The notes: generated from the sequence alone by a model not told the origin. A stretch of 64,000 bases of DNA from Niveispirillum sp943371025 (GCA_943371025.1 CALRTC020000022.1:53979-117978); one strand, 5' to 3'; counted from the first letter of the stretch, positions 33,163 to 42,067 are shown. Program-made: numbers and translations.

Positions 33163-34290
33163 ATGCTGACCCGTCGCCATCTTCTGGCCGGCCTGGGTGC
33201 CTTGCCATTGGCCGGGTGTGCGGTGTTGCCGCCGCGCCCTGGTGCGGGGGTGGTTTCAGGGGGATTCGGCACGCTGCCGGATGGCGCGGCGGTTACGCTC
33301 TATACCCTGACCAATGGCCGCGGGGCGGAGGCGCGGGTGATGACCTATGGCGCCACCCTGGTCGGCCTGCGCATGCCGGATCGGGAAGGGCGGGCAGATG
33401 AGGTGGTGCTGGGACTGGACGATCTGGAGGCCTATCGCACGCGATCGCGCAATTTCGGCGCTACGGTGGGCCGTTATGCCGGGCGTATCGGCAATGGCCG
33501 CTTCCGGCTCGACGGGGCAGAGGTGCGACTGGATACGGGCGGATCAAAGCACAGTTCCCACGGCGGCCCCGTCGGCTTTGCCAAGCGCAACTGGCAGGGA
33601 CAGGTGCTGTCCGGGGCGTCTGTCCGTCTGACCCTGGTCAGTGCCGACGGTGACCAGGGGTTCCCGGGCGAACTGGCGGTCAGTCTGACCTACAGGCTGA
33701 CCGATGATAACCGCCTATGCCTGGATTTCCAGGCGCTGACCACGCGGCCGACCGTGCTGAACCCCACGCATCACAGTTATTTCAACCTGTCCGGCGTACC
33801 GGGGTCGCTGATAGAGGATCATCTGTTGATGATGGAGGCGGATCTGTTCACCGCCTTCGGGCCAGACAAGATGGTGACGGGGGCGTTGCGACCGGTGGAT
33901 GGCACCCCTCTCGATTTCCGGCAACCCAAGCCCATCGGGCGTGACATTGCCGCCGCTGACGAACAGATTCGCATCGCGGGCGGCTACGACCATGGCTTTG
34001 TCATCCGCCCCGGGACCAGCGGCGACCTACGTCGGGCGGCGCGATTGTCCCATGGTGGCAGCGGCCGGGTGATGGAACTCTGGACCACTGAACCTGGGGT
34101 GCAACTGTTCACGGCCAACGGCGTCGATATGGTGGGCCGGGGCGGGGTTCCCTATCGTCCGCATTGTGGCGTGTGCCTGGAGCCGCAGCATTTCCAGGAC
34201 AGTCCCAACCGGCCGGAATTCCCGTCCACCGTGCTGCGTCCCGGCCAGATATTCCACTCACGCAGCGAATACCGGTTTGCCGTCACCTGA
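33163..34290 (+). CDS. Exported lipoprotein-type aldose 1-epimerase
   Basis: This is a second galactose-mutarotase-family enzyme, 375 residues long. It starts with MLTRRHLLAGLGALPLAGCA, a signal with a twin-Arg pair and a lipobox (LAGC), so it should be anchored in the envelope. Family signatures are THHSYFNLSG (catalytic His), GYDHGFVI, GVQLFTANG and LEPQHFQDSPN (catalytic Glu). GGAGAG lies before the ATG. It is divergent from the large LamG protein and shares an operator pair with it. I infer that it converts sugar anomers released outside the cytoplasm. The cytoplasmic paralogue is at 1295-2371. Confidence 0.9.
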   Translation: MLTRRHLLAGLGALPLAGCAVLPPRPGAGVVSGGFGTLPDGAAVTLYTLTNGRGAEARVMTYGATLVGLRMPDREGRADEVVLGLDDLEAYRTRSRNFGATVGRYAGRIGNGRFRLDGAEVRLDTGGSKHSSHGGPVGFAKRNWQGQVLSGASVRLTLVSADGDQGFPGELAVSLTYRLTDDNRLCLDFQALTTRPTVLNPTHHSYFNLSGVPGSLIEDHLLMMEADLFTAFGPDKMVTGALRPVDGTPLDFRQPKPIGRDIAAADEQIRIAGGYDHGFVIRPGTSGDLRRAARLSHGGSGRVMELWTTEPGVQLFTANGVDMVGRGGVPYRPHCGVCLEPQHFQDSPNRPEFPSTVLRPGQIFHSRSEYRFAVT

Positions 34291-34297
34291 CGGCCGG

Positions 34298-34519
34298 TCA
34301 GGACCTGCGGTCGAAAAAGCCCATGGCCCAGGCCGTGTGCAGGGCGAGGGGCGCCATCCAGCCGACCAGCGGATAGAAGAACCAGACCTTGTCCGGTGTC
34401 ACGAAGAAGTTCACCGGTACGATGATGACCGCGAACAGGAAATAGACCAGGAGATGGTTCAGCAACTGGTTGCGGCGTCGCTTCACGGCGGGGTGATTGT
34501 CTGGCAATGGCTGGCCCAT
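34298..34519 (-). CDS. Small 2TM-domain membrane protein
   Basis: This 73-residue protein has a basic N-terminus (AVKRRRNQLLNH) and two membrane segments (about 22-40 and 49-66) ending in MGFFDRRS, which fits the 2TM domain family. The family function is unknown. A perfect AGGAGGA ribosome site supports the ATG at 34519. It converges on the epimerase with 7 bp between stops. Confidence 0.82.
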   Translation of the reverse strand: MGQPLPDNHPAVKRRRNQLLNHLLVYFLFAVIIVPVNFFVTPDKVWFFYPLVGWMAPLALHTAWAMGFFDRRS

Positions 34520-34644
34520 GGCATCCTCCTGACGATGGCGCGGCACCATAACGCGAATATGCTGCTGGCCAAGCCGGAACTTGATCCGGATGGGACCGGC
34601 TGGCAAAATCGCGCCGTCGATCCCGTTAATCTGTGTGCAACTCC

Positions 34645-35982
34645 ATGGATATCAACAAGCTTTTCGCCGAAGGCGTCGACCATCAGAATGCCGGCCGTTG
34701 GGCGGACGCTGCTGCGATCTATCGCAAGATCGACAAATCCCGCCCCGGTCTGGCCCCCGTCGCGTGGAACCTGGGCGTGGTGCTGAAAGCGCAGGAACAA
34801 TGGGATGGGGCGCTGCGCGCCTTCAAAGCCGCCGCCAAGGCGGGGGGGACCTTCAAGGGTCTGCAATTCAATATCGGCCTGTGCCTCCAGAAGCTGAACC
34901 GTATGGCCGATGCTGCCGATGCCTTCGAACGCGCGGTGAAGGCTGAGCCGGACGATGCGGTCGGGCATTTCAATCTGGCCGCCGCCTGCCGCGAACTGGA
35001 CAGGGTTGAACAGGCCGTTGCAGCGGTGGACCGGGCCCTGGCCCTGCGCCCGGACTTTGCCGAAGCGCAACTGCTGCAGTCCAAGCTGCGAACCCGCATG
35101 CTGCCGGTCTGGCACGTTCCCATGGTCAACGATGCGCCGCGCAATGACGCCTATGAAGCGGCGATCAAGGCGACGGTCCGGCCGGGCGACCTGGTGCTGG
35201 AGATTGGCACGGGATCCGGCCTGCTAGCCATGATGGCCGCCCGGGCCGGTGCAACGGTGGTGACCTGCGAGGCCGTGCCCTGGATTGCGGAAACGGCGCG
35301 CAAGGTCATCGAAGCCAATGGCCTGTCCGACCGGATCACCGTCGTCAACACCCTGTCCACGGCATTGACGGTGGGGGACGTGCTGCCGCGTCGGGCCGAT
35401 GTGCTTCTGTCGGAAATCGTCGCCAGCGATTTTCTGTCGGAGCGGATCATTCCGGCCGTGGCTGATGCCCGGACGCGGCTGCTGACCCCCGAAGCACGCA
35501 TCCTGCCGGAACGTGGCGGCGTGCGCTGCGCCTTGGCCGGCGGTGACCTGTTGGAGATGCACCTGTTTACGGGGCCGACGAACGGGTTCGATCTGTCATG
35601 CTTCAACCGTCTTTATCCACGCAGCGTCCGCTATGACGCGCGGACTGTGCAGCCGTTGGCGCTGTCGAACGCGGCAACACCCTTCACTTTCGATTTCACC
35701 GCCGACCCCATTCCGGCGCATCAGGACCTGCGCTTTGATCTGACGGCGACGGTTTCAGGCCGTTGTGCAGCCTTGGCACAGTGGGTCTGGCTGGATTTCG
35801 GGCGGGGCGTGTTTTTTGAAAACAGCCCCTTTGTCGATAGTCCTGCCAGTGGCTGGCAGCCTGGCTTCTTCCTGCCCCCGGCACCGTTCCAGGTGGAACC
35901 GGGCATGGATGTTCCCTGCCATGGCTATCAGGACAACTATAACGTCTGGCTGTCCTTTTATGGAAAAGCCCCGGCGGGGTGA
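34645..35982 (+). CDS. TPR protein with PRMT-like SAM-dependent methyltransferase domain
   Basis: This 445-residue protein has about four tetratricopeptide repeats (about 1-140, such as PVAWNLGVVLKAQEQWDGAL and GHFNLAAACRELDRVEQAV). A class I methyltransferase domain follows, with motif I VLEIGTGSGLLAMMAARAGA (about 190) and an acidic motif VTCEAVP. A segment reading DVLLSEIVASDFLSE (about 255) resembles the double-E loop of protein arginine methyltransferases, notably the PRMT7 type. A beta-barrel-like C-terminal half (about 310-440) also fits PRMTs. The substrate is unknown. No ribosome site is obvious; GTG 34633 is an alternative start. The stop codon lies inside the loop of a terminator. 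Confidence 0.8.
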   Translation: MDINKLFAEGVDHQNAGRWADAAAIYRKIDKSRPGLAPVAWNLGVVLKAQEQWDGALRAFKAAAKAGGTFKGLQFNIGLCLQKLNRMADAADAFERAVKAEPDDAVGHFNLAAACRELDRVEQAVAAVDRALALRPDFAEAQLLQSKLRTRMLPVWHVPMVNDAPRNDAYEAAIKATVRPGDLVLEIGTGSGLLAMMAARAGATVVTCEAVPWIAETARKVIEANGLSDRITVVNTLSTALTVGDVLPRRADVLLSEIVASDFLSERIIPAVADARTRLLTPEARILPERGGVRCALAGGDLLEMHLFTGPTNGFDLSCFNRLYPRSVRYDARTVQPLALSNAATPFTFDFTADPIPAHQDLRFDLTATVSGRCAALAQWVWLDFGRGVFFENSPFVDSPASGWQPGFFLPPAPFQVEPGMDVPCHGYQDNYNVWLSFYGKAPAG

Positions 35983-36001
35983 CCACGCCGGGGCTTTTTC
36001 C
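35964..36001. terminator. Bidirectional rho-independent terminator
   Basis: AAAAGCCCCGGCG (35964-35976) pairs with CGCCGGGGCTTTT (35986-35998), with T-runs on either strand. It serves the methyltransferase gene (its stop is in the loop) and the convergent XRE gene. Confidence 0.9.
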
Positions 36002-36021
36002 GATTGCAGGAAAACGACAGT

Positions 36022-36708
36022 TCAGTCCTTTTCCGCATCATTGTAGTCGCGGATGTCAGCCGGATCCCAGATGGCGCCACGACGACGACGTCCGGCACCG
36101 GCCGCTGCCCCGGCAGCACCGGCCGCGGCTGCTGCTGCCGGGGCAGCGGCTTTGGGCTGGCGCTTGCTGCCGGGCACGGGGCCCCGGCGACGCGGAGCAT
36201 CGGCAACAATGGCCGGGGCGGCCGGCACGGCGGCCGGGGCCGAGTACTGACGATTGGCGGCGGCGGCGGCGGCGGCCTCCTCGTCATAACCCGCATTGGG
36301 GGAAACGGCGCGAAGAAGCGATCCGACCGCGTCGGCCACTTCTTCGGGTGCCGACTTCCACGCCCGCAGCAAATCCAGTTCCCGACGCGAAAGAATGGGG
36401 GACGAACCTTCCGCCGTCGCAGCGAAACTTTCGGGCGGACGCCGCATGTCCGGAACATCCAGACCATCAAAGAAGAAGGTCAGCGGCACATCCAGAATAT
36501 CGGCCAAACGGTACAGTTTTCCTACGGAAACGCGGTTGGAGCCGCGTTCGTACTTCTGGACCTGCTGGAAAGTGATACCGAGCGCCTTCGCCAGATCAGA
36601 CTGGCTCATGCCAAGGAGACCACGGCGAAGCCGGATGCGGCCGGCCACATGGTTCTCGATAACCGTTTCCAGTGCAGCAACCGCTGCGTTCTTGCTTCGT
36701 CTAGGCAT
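36022..36708 (-). CDS. XRE-family transcriptional regulator with Ala/Pro-rich tail
   Basis: This 228-residue protein has a helix-turn-helix domain (about 20-80; RLRRGLLGMSQSDLAKALGI, VQKYERGSNRVSVGKLYRLA) of the type common in alphaproteobacterial regulators. After about residue 130 it becomes a low-complexity Ala/Pro/Gly tail. It ends in a basic-acidic block (GRRRRGAIWDPADIRDYNDAE). The target is unknown. The ATG at 36708 (MPRRSKN) is preferred over one at 36735; neither has a strong ribosome site. A 460-bp AT-rich non-coding region lies upstream, which may hold its promoter and targets. Confidence 0.88.
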   Translation of the reverse strand: MPRRSKNAAVAALETVIENHVAGRIRLRRGLLGMSQSDLAKALGITFQQVQKYERGSNRVSVGKLYRLADILDVPLTFFFDGLDVPDMRRPPESFAATAEGSSPILSRRELDLLRAWKSAPEEVADAVGSLLRAVSPNAGYDEEAAAAAAANRQYSAPAAVPAAPAIVADAPRRRGPVPGSKRQPKAAAPAAAAAAGAAGAAAGAGRRRRGAIWDPADIRDYNDAEKD

Positions 36709-36735
36709 TGAAACTGAAGCCCCCTTCTTCCGCAT

Positions 36736-37170
36736 TCTTCAAGCAACACCAACGCCGGTCCATGGTTCCATCACCGCAGGCTGAACCCCTTGGGCGGACG
36801 CGCGACATTGCCCTGTATCCAAGCGCATGCTGTACAGCCAGTCCTCCAAAAAGGACATAATGGCGACGTCTCAGGCCAACTTTGAACGAAACCCTGTACC
36901 TCATGCTATCGTATGGCAATATTAGCCATCCTGATCATGCTGTCCATAACTTGTATGCTGTGTAGCAAAGATAAAAAAGGGGTGGGTGGCTTTAGGCTGT
37001 AAAAACGATCAAAAAATTGATAATTGTCTAAAATGCTAATTACTATTAGTCGATGAAGGGTGACGTGCGTACAACCTAAGCCTGGAGCCCTATAGGGTTT
37101 CGCTGGGCGTCGTACGCCCAATGAATGCTATCTCGTGTGAAGGTTTCAGCTTATTCCCTCATATTGCGGA
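36736..37170. other. AT-rich non-coding region
   Basis: I see no convincing gene here. Base composition drops sharply at about 36890-37070 (runs of A and T, such as AAAAACGATCAAAAAATTGATAA without its ends), unlike the GC-rich surroundings. Small palindromes are present: GTCCT/AGGAC (36841-36856), CCCTATAGGG (37088-37097) and TGGGCG/CGCCCA (about 37104-37120). It could hold regulatory sites for the XRE gene or be transferred DNA. Confidence 0.5.
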
Positions 37171-37500
37171 TCAAACGCCGTGTGTCAACCGGATCGAATC
37201 GCCTGATCCGGGTATGATCGCAGAAAATCGGTGCGACTCTGACATTTCACGCCGGATTACTGGAAACCCGTCGGGCCCGGCTGCGTTTACCACATGGATC
37301 ACCGCCATGGGAAAGATAGCTTCTCCATAGCCGCGTCTTTCCGATCGCAGCAGGCAAAGCCATTCCCGAAGGCTTTCCAGGGTAAAGGCACCGTGCGGCT
37401 GGGTCAGCTCCGCCTCCGTTTCCTGAATCAAACGGTCCAACAGGCGGGCATGGACCATGGCGGCCTCGCGGATGCGAGCGTCTACGGACGTATCCGGCAT
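37171..37500 (-). CDS. Hypothetical protein
   Basis: This 109-residue protein has no signal or membrane segment. The first 70 residues look helical and charged (REAAMVHARLLDRLIQETEAELTQ). The rest is mixed, ending in DSIRLTHGV. A GGAG ribosome site 7 nt before the ATG supports translation. Codon use is less GC-biased than its neighbours. It sits between the AT-rich region and the transglycosylase gene. I recognise no family. Confidence 0.6.
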   Translation of the reverse strand: MPDTSVDARIREAAMVHARLLDRLIQETEAELTQPHGAFTLESLREWLCLLRSERRGYGEAIFPMAVIHVVNAAGPDGFPVIRREMSESHRFSAIIPGSGDSIRLTHGV

Positions 37501-37597
37501 TTGTACGCTCCGGGAGCGGCTGAAATTGTCACAGCCCCAATCATCGCGCGCCGTCCGAATTTTGGCTTCTGTTAATCAGGATTAGCCCGTTCGTGCT

Positions 37598-39736
37598 TCA
37601 CCCATTGGTAGCCGCCCCCCGGGCAAGATCATGTGTCATGCGCATTGGCGGTTGCCCCATCCTGGCGCGATAGATGTGCAGGTTTTCCAAGACACGCTGC
37701 ACGTAGTTGCGCGTTTCGTAGATGGGCATCGTTTCGATCCAGTCGATGATATCCACGCCACTGCTTCGCGGATCGCCATAATCGCGCAACCAGCCGGATA
37801 CGCGCCCTGGCCCGGCATTGTAGGATGCGATGGCAAGGACGTACGACCCGTCGAACTTGTCGACCATATCCGCCAAATAGCTGGAACCGACCTCCACATT
37901 GTGCCGGGGATCGCTGATGAGGCGATCGGCGTCATATTTCTTCTTTGGTGGCGCCTTGGCGACCGGTTTTGCATTGGGCTTCTTGGTGTTTTTCTTGTCC
38001 GTCGCCTTGCTTTGCGGCTTGCTGGAGATTGCCGCCTTTACGGGCGGCTTTTCCGGGGCTTTGGTCTGCTGGTGTACGACCCCGGATGCCGTGGTCGGCA
38101 TGACCTGCATCAGCCCGCGTGCCCCGGCGGCGCTGGTCACATCATCCCTGAAATTGCTTTCCTGGCGGATGATCCCATGGATCAGGGCGATCTCGGGTCG
38201 CGCGGGCACCTTCGTCGACAGCGTGGGGAACCCCTCCGTCCGCAGCAGGTAACCGTCCTGCCAGGCGGCGCGTGCCGTGGTCACGGCCATATCCGGCCGC
38301 TTGGACGCAAGCGCCAGTTCACCCACCATGCGGTAGGTCTCGCCCGACTTCGCGTCCAGGGCCAGTTTGCGCAGGAACAAGGTCACGCGGTCACTGTCTG
38401 ATCCTTCGATGCGCGACAGCAGTTCCACGATCCGGACCATCTCCCGTCGCTCAAACGCCTTGCGCTCCTCCGCGGTCGGCGTGGGTTCGGGCGGAAGGGT
38501 GCTGCCCGCTGGCTTGTTCAGATGATCGGCCGCCAGCAATCCATAGAAGGTGCCGCCATATTCGGTCGCCGTCTCGTACCAGCTGACGGACCGCTCCTTG
38601 TCGCCGATCTCTTCCAGGGCGCGGCCCACCCAATAGGCGCCGCGCGACTTGCTGACGGGTGACGTGGTGCCGCGGAACAGCGCCTCGAAATGCTTCTCCG
38701 CCACATCCGGCTTGTTCAACTTGCGCAGGGCCAGCCAGCCGGCCAGGAATTCAGCCTGGGCGAAGGCCAGCCCCTCCTTGGTGGCGTGGGCTGCGACCAG
38801 ATCATAGGCACGCTGGAACTGGCCCTCCTCCATCAGGCGCCGCGCCAGGATATGGCGCTCCGTCCACCAGTCGGCGGCGTGCTGCGCCTCGTCGGGGATT
38901 TTCTCCGACAGCAGTTCCAGCGCGGCGGCGTCCATGTCCTTGCGGCGGCGCCAGCGCGTACGGTCATATTGAAGACCGGGATCGTTGTTCAGTTCCGCCG
39001 GCACACGACGCAGGGCACCGTCGACACCCGGTGACATGGCAGCCAGCGCAATGCGCGCTTCCGCCACGGCCTGCAGGCCGGGCCCGACCAGTGGCATGAC
39101 CCGCCGGGCCTCCTCCACCTTTTCTTCCCACAGCAGCCGATTCAGGCGGGCCACATGGTCGCCGGGCTGCAACAGGCTGATATAGCGGCCGCGATAGTCG
39201 CGCTCCTCGGTAGCGCCGAAGCTGCCATTCACATAACGGTCCCGGACCGCCTGGATGGCCTTGTCCGACGATCCGGTTTCCATCAGCGCATCGACATAGC
39301 GGCCAAATCCCGTCAGCGTCAGTGGCGGGTTCTTCTCGAACCATTCGCGCACCTGGGCATAGGGCATGTCGGCGGGCATTTTTGCCTCGGCATTGCGCCG
39401 CAGGGCGGCCTGGTTGGGCCAGTCCGGATGCCGCTTCATGAACCCGTTCAGCGCGTCCCAACTGGCATCCGCACCCGGCTGGGTCAGGGCCATCCACAGC
39501 AGGACCTGGGCGGGCAGCGCCTCGTCCGTGCGCTTGGCCAGCGCGATGGCCTCCTCGAACTTGCCCTTGTCGGCGGCGCGGAAGGCCTGTTTGTACGTGG
39601 CCGTGTCCGCCGAACTCATGGCCCATGCCATTTGTTGCGGACAAAGCCCGATGCCCAGACAGATCAGCATCGCCGCCAGGGCACGGCCTGTCGCCTTGTT
39701 TCGGAGAAGGGGGCTGTTTAAGGTTCGCGCCTTCAT
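37598..39736 (-). CDS. Soluble lytic murein transglycosylase (Slt type)
   Basis: It is predicted to cleave peptidoglycan glycan strands to 1,6-anhydro products in the periplasm. The 712-residue protein has a signal peptide (about 1-40) and a long alpha-helical superhelical U-domain (about 45-500). The SLT catalytic domain has the catalytic Glu in IIRQESNFRDD (about 525), then GARGLMQVMPTTAS and the later SYNAGPGRVSGWL. Between these SLT motifs lies an insert of about 50 residues rich in Lys, Pro and Ala (about 550-600). ATG 39736 gives the signal peptide directly; the ribosome site is weak. Its start is 24 bp from the divergent dapA start. Confidence 0.9.
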   Translation of the reverse strand: MKARTLNSPLLRNKATGRALAAMLICLGIGLCPQQMAWAMSSADTATYKQAFRAADKGKFEEAIALAKRTDEALPAQVLLWMALTQPGADASWDALNGFMKRHPDWPNQAALRRNAEAKMPADMPYAQVREWFEKNPPLTLTGFGRYVDALMETGSSDKAIQAVRDRYVNGSFGATEERDYRGRYISLLQPGDHVARLNRLLWEEKVEEARRVMPLVGPGLQAVAEARIALAAMSPGVDGALRRVPAELNNDPGLQYDRTRWRRRKDMDAAALELLSEKIPDEAQHAADWWTERHILARRLMEEGQFQRAYDLVAAHATKEGLAFAQAEFLAGWLALRKLNKPDVAEKHFEALFRGTTSPVSKSRGAYWVGRALEEIGDKERSVSWYETATEYGGTFYGLLAADHLNKPAGSTLPPEPTPTAEERKAFERREMVRIVELLSRIEGSDSDRVTLFLRKLALDAKSGETYRMVGELALASKRPDMAVTTARAAWQDGYLLRTEGFPTLSTKVPARPEIALIHGIIRQESNFRDDVTSAAGARGLMQVMPTTASGVVHQQTKAPEKPPVKAAISSKPQSKATDKKNTKKPNAKPVAKAPPKKKYDADRLISDPRHNVEVGSSYLADMVDKFDGSYVLAIASYNAGPGRVSGWLRDYGDPRSSGVDIIDWIETMPIYETRNYVQRVLENLHIYRARMGQPPMRMTHDLARGAATNG

Positions 39737-39760
39737 TGGTTCAGACCGGAGTAACTTGCC

Positions 39761-40636
39761 ATGTTCAAGGGTTCCATCGTCGCATTGATCACGCCGTTCC
39801 GCGACGGGAAGGTGGATGAGGCCGCTTTCCAGGACTTTGTGGACTGGCAGATCAAACAGGGCACCCATGGTGTGGTTCCGGTCGGGACGACCGGCGAGTC
39901 GCCTACCCTGTCGCACGAAGAGCACCGGCTTGTCATCTCTTTGACAGTGGAAGTGGCGAAGGGTCGCGTTCCCGTCATTGCCGGCACCGGTTCCAATTCG
40001 ACGGAAGAGGCGATCGCACTGACCCGCCATGCCAAGCAGATCGGTGCCGACGCCGCGCTGGTGGTGACACCCTATTACAATAAGCCGTCGCAGGAAGGTC
40101 TCTATCAGCATTACAAGGCCATCCATGATGCGGTGGACCTGCCGATCATCATCTACAACATTCCCGGCCGCAGCGTCATCGACATGAGCGTGGCGACCAT
40201 GGGGCGCCTGGCCAAGCTGCCCAACATCGTCGGCGTCAAGGACGCCACGGCCGATTTGGTCCGGCCGCTGCGCACGCGGGTGGAGATCGGCCCCGACTTC
40301 TGCCAGCTGTCGGGTGAGGATGCGACGGCCACGGCCTTCCTGGCGCAGGGTGGCGTCGGCTGCATCTCCGTCACGGGCAATGTGGCCCCGGCGCTGTGCG
40401 CGCAGATGCAGGAAGCCTGGCAGCGCGGCGATCTGGTGGAAATGGCCCGCATCCGCGACATCCTGATGCCGCTGCACCATGCCATGTTCGTGGAGACCAG
40501 CCCGGCCCCGGTGAAATACGCCGCCAGCCTGCTGGGCAAGTCCACCCCGGACGTGCGTCTGCCGCTGGTGCCGTGCAGCGCCGAAGGCCGCGTCGTCGTT
40601 GAAGAGGCGATGCGCAAGGCCGGCCTGATCGGCTGA
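39761..40636 (+). CDS. dapA: 4-hydroxy-tetrahydrodipicolinate synthase
   Basis: It condenses pyruvate with aspartate semialdehyde in lysine and diaminopimelate synthesis. At 291 residues it shows VGTTGESPTLSHEEH (substrate loop), the catalytic Tyr in YNIPGRSVIDM (about 133) and the Schiff-base Lys in IVGVKDATADL (about 162). GGAG precedes the ATG. It is followed by its own terminator at 40657-40690. Being beside a murein transglycosylase is thematically consistent. Confidence 0.96.
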   Translation: MFKGSIVALITPFRDGKVDEAAFQDFVDWQIKQGTHGVVPVGTTGESPTLSHEEHRLVISLTVEVAKGRVPVIAGTGSNSTEEAIALTRHAKQIGADAALVVTPYYNKPSQEGLYQHYKAIHDAVDLPIIIYNIPGRSVIDMSVATMGRLAKLPNIVGVKDATADLVRPLRTRVEIGPDFCQLSGEDATATAFLAQGGVGCISVTGNVAPALCAQMQEAWQRGDLVEMARIRDILMPLHHAMFVETSPAPVKYAASLLGKSTPDVRLPLVPCSAEGRVVVEEAMRKAGLIG

Positions 40637-40656
40637 CTTCATTGAACTTCCTGAAG

Positions 40657-40690
40657 CGTCCCCCCATAACAGGGGGGACGTTTTTCTTTT
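40657..40690 (+). terminator. Rho-independent terminator of dapA
   Basis: CGTCCCCCC (40657-40665) pairs perfectly with GGGGGGACG (40672-40680), and TTTTTCTTTT follows at once. It is one of the strongest terminators in the window, and it separates dapA from smpB. Confidence 0.95.
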
Positions 40691-40711
40691 GTGGATCGGA
40701 TTACCCCAGCG

Positions 40712-41185
40712 ATGGCGAACAACGCGCCCGAGCGCAAATTGGCGGCACAGAACCGCCGGGCCCGCTTCGATTACTTCATCGAGGACACGGTGGAGGCCGG
40801 CATCATGCTGACCGGAACCGAGGTCAAGTCGCTGCGCGGCGGCAAAGCCTCCATCCTGGAAAGCTATGCCGGGGAGATCGGCGGGGAGCTGTTCCTGATC
40901 AATTCCTATATCCCCGAATATGGCCAGGCCGGCGCCTGGTTGCAGCATGATCCCAAGCGCCAGCGCAAGCTGCTGGTCCGCAAGCGCGAGCTGGTGAAGA
41001 TGCTGAACGCCATCGCGCGCCAGGGTATGACCCTGGTGCCCATGTCGATCTATTTCAACGACCGCGGCAAGGCCAAGGTCGAGATCGGCATCGCCAAGGG
41101 CAAGAACAAGGGTGACAAGCGCGACACGGAGAAGGAACGCGATTGGCAGCGCGACAAGGCCCGGTTGATGCGGGCGCGGGGGTGA
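40712..41185 (+). CDS. smpB: SsrA-binding protein SmpB
   Basis: SmpB brings tmRNA to stalled ribosomes for trans-translation. The 157-residue protein shows NRRARFDYFIEDTVEAGIMLTGTEVKSLR at the N-terminus, LINSYIPEY and the basic C-terminal KGKNKGDKRDTEKERDWQRDKARL tail that mimics mRNA. ATG 40712 is preferred. A GTG at 40691 directly follows the dapA T-tract and would add seven residues. The ssrA tmRNA gene is not evident here. Confidence 0.95.
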   Translation: MANNAPERKLAAQNRRARFDYFIEDTVEAGIMLTGTEVKSLRGGKASILESYAGEIGGELFLINSYIPEYGQAGAWLQHDPKRQRKLLVRKRELVKMLNAIARQGMTLVPMSIYFNDRGKAKVEIGIAKGKNKGDKRDTEKERDWQRDKARLMRARG

Positions 41186-41239
41186 TCCTTCCGCGGGGGG
41201 ACGGCGGCGGATGCTGCCGGTTCCCCAATTGCAATTTGC

Positions 41240-42067
41240 TCAGGCGGTCCGTTCAAACAGCCAGTTCATCTTGCTGTCGCCAAAGGGGCGGTACCCCGCC
41301 TGCCGGAAGCGGTCCAGCAGGTCGCCGGCCCAACTGTTCTCCGACCGTTCGATGATGATCAGCCGGGGCCACAAGCTTTCCGGCGCCTGATCGAAGAAGG
41401 GCAGCAGTGCCTTGTCCTCTGCCCCTTCGATATCGATCTTCAACATGTCGATCTGGGTAATGCCCAGTTCGTCCAGCAGATCGACCAGCGGGCGAACGCG
41501 CACCGGCGTGCTGAGCCCATTCTGGTTGCGGACAAGGGACGAGCCGCCCAGGTTGCTGCTGTCCAGGTAAAGCCCCATCACCCCTTCTTCCGCCCCGATG
41601 GCGCAGTCGGCATGGGTGATGGTGGCATCCGTCCGGTTGAGCGACAGGTTGAAGCGCAAACGCCGTGCGGCCTCCGGCCCCGGTTCCACGGCAATGATCC
41701 GCCCGCCTGGTCCCAGATGCCGGGCGGCATTCAGGGTGTAGAGCCCGACATTGGCCCCGATATCGACGAAGACCCCGTTCCGCGGCAGCCTTTCGGCCAG
41801 CAGAGCCATTTCCGCCGGGTCGAAAAATTGCGGCATGAACAAGAACTTGCGTTCCCCCACATTGTCGTCGGGGTAGAGGCGCAGGTTGATGCCACGCACG
41901 GCCACATCGAAGATGCGACCATGCATGAGCATGGCCACCCGTCGCAGCCAAAGCGCCAATCGGCGCCCGACTTCTGTCTGCGGCTGCGCCTGACAGATAT
42001 CGATCAGCAGCCGGGGCAGGGTACCGGGCGCATAAGCGCCGAAGGCGGGAACCGGGTCTTGGCGCAA
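41240..42067 (-). CDS. FkbM-family methyltransferase (first copy)
   Basis: This 275-residue SAM-dependent methyltransferase has motif I FVDIGANVGLYTLNAARHLGPGG (about 100), an acidic AVEPGP and the family signature IDMLKIDIEGAEDKALL (about 210). FkbM enzymes O-methylate glycans, lipids or secondary metabolites. It starts with TTG (42067), which has GGAG upstream. A second, distinct FkbM gene lies at 43651-44508, with potF between the two. Confidence 0.88.
   Translation of the reverse strand: MRQDPVPAFGAYAPGTLPRLLIDICQAQPQTEVGRRLALWLRRVAMLMHGRIFDVAVRGINLRLYPDDNVGERKFLFMPQFFDPAEMALLAERLPRNGVFVDIGANVGLYTLNAARHLGPGGRIIAVEPGPEAARRLRFNLSLNRTDATITHADCAIGAEEGVMGLYLDSSNLGGSSLVRNQNGLSTPVRVRPLVDLLDELGITQIDMLKIDIEGAEDKALLPFFDQAPESLWPRLIIIERSENSWAGDLLDRFRQAGYRPFGDSKMNWLFERTA

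Noticed and set aside
36906..37121. Short minus-strand open frame in the AT-rich region
   Set aside because: No ribosome site and no motif. The AT-rich stretch reads better as regulatory or foreign non-coding DNA.
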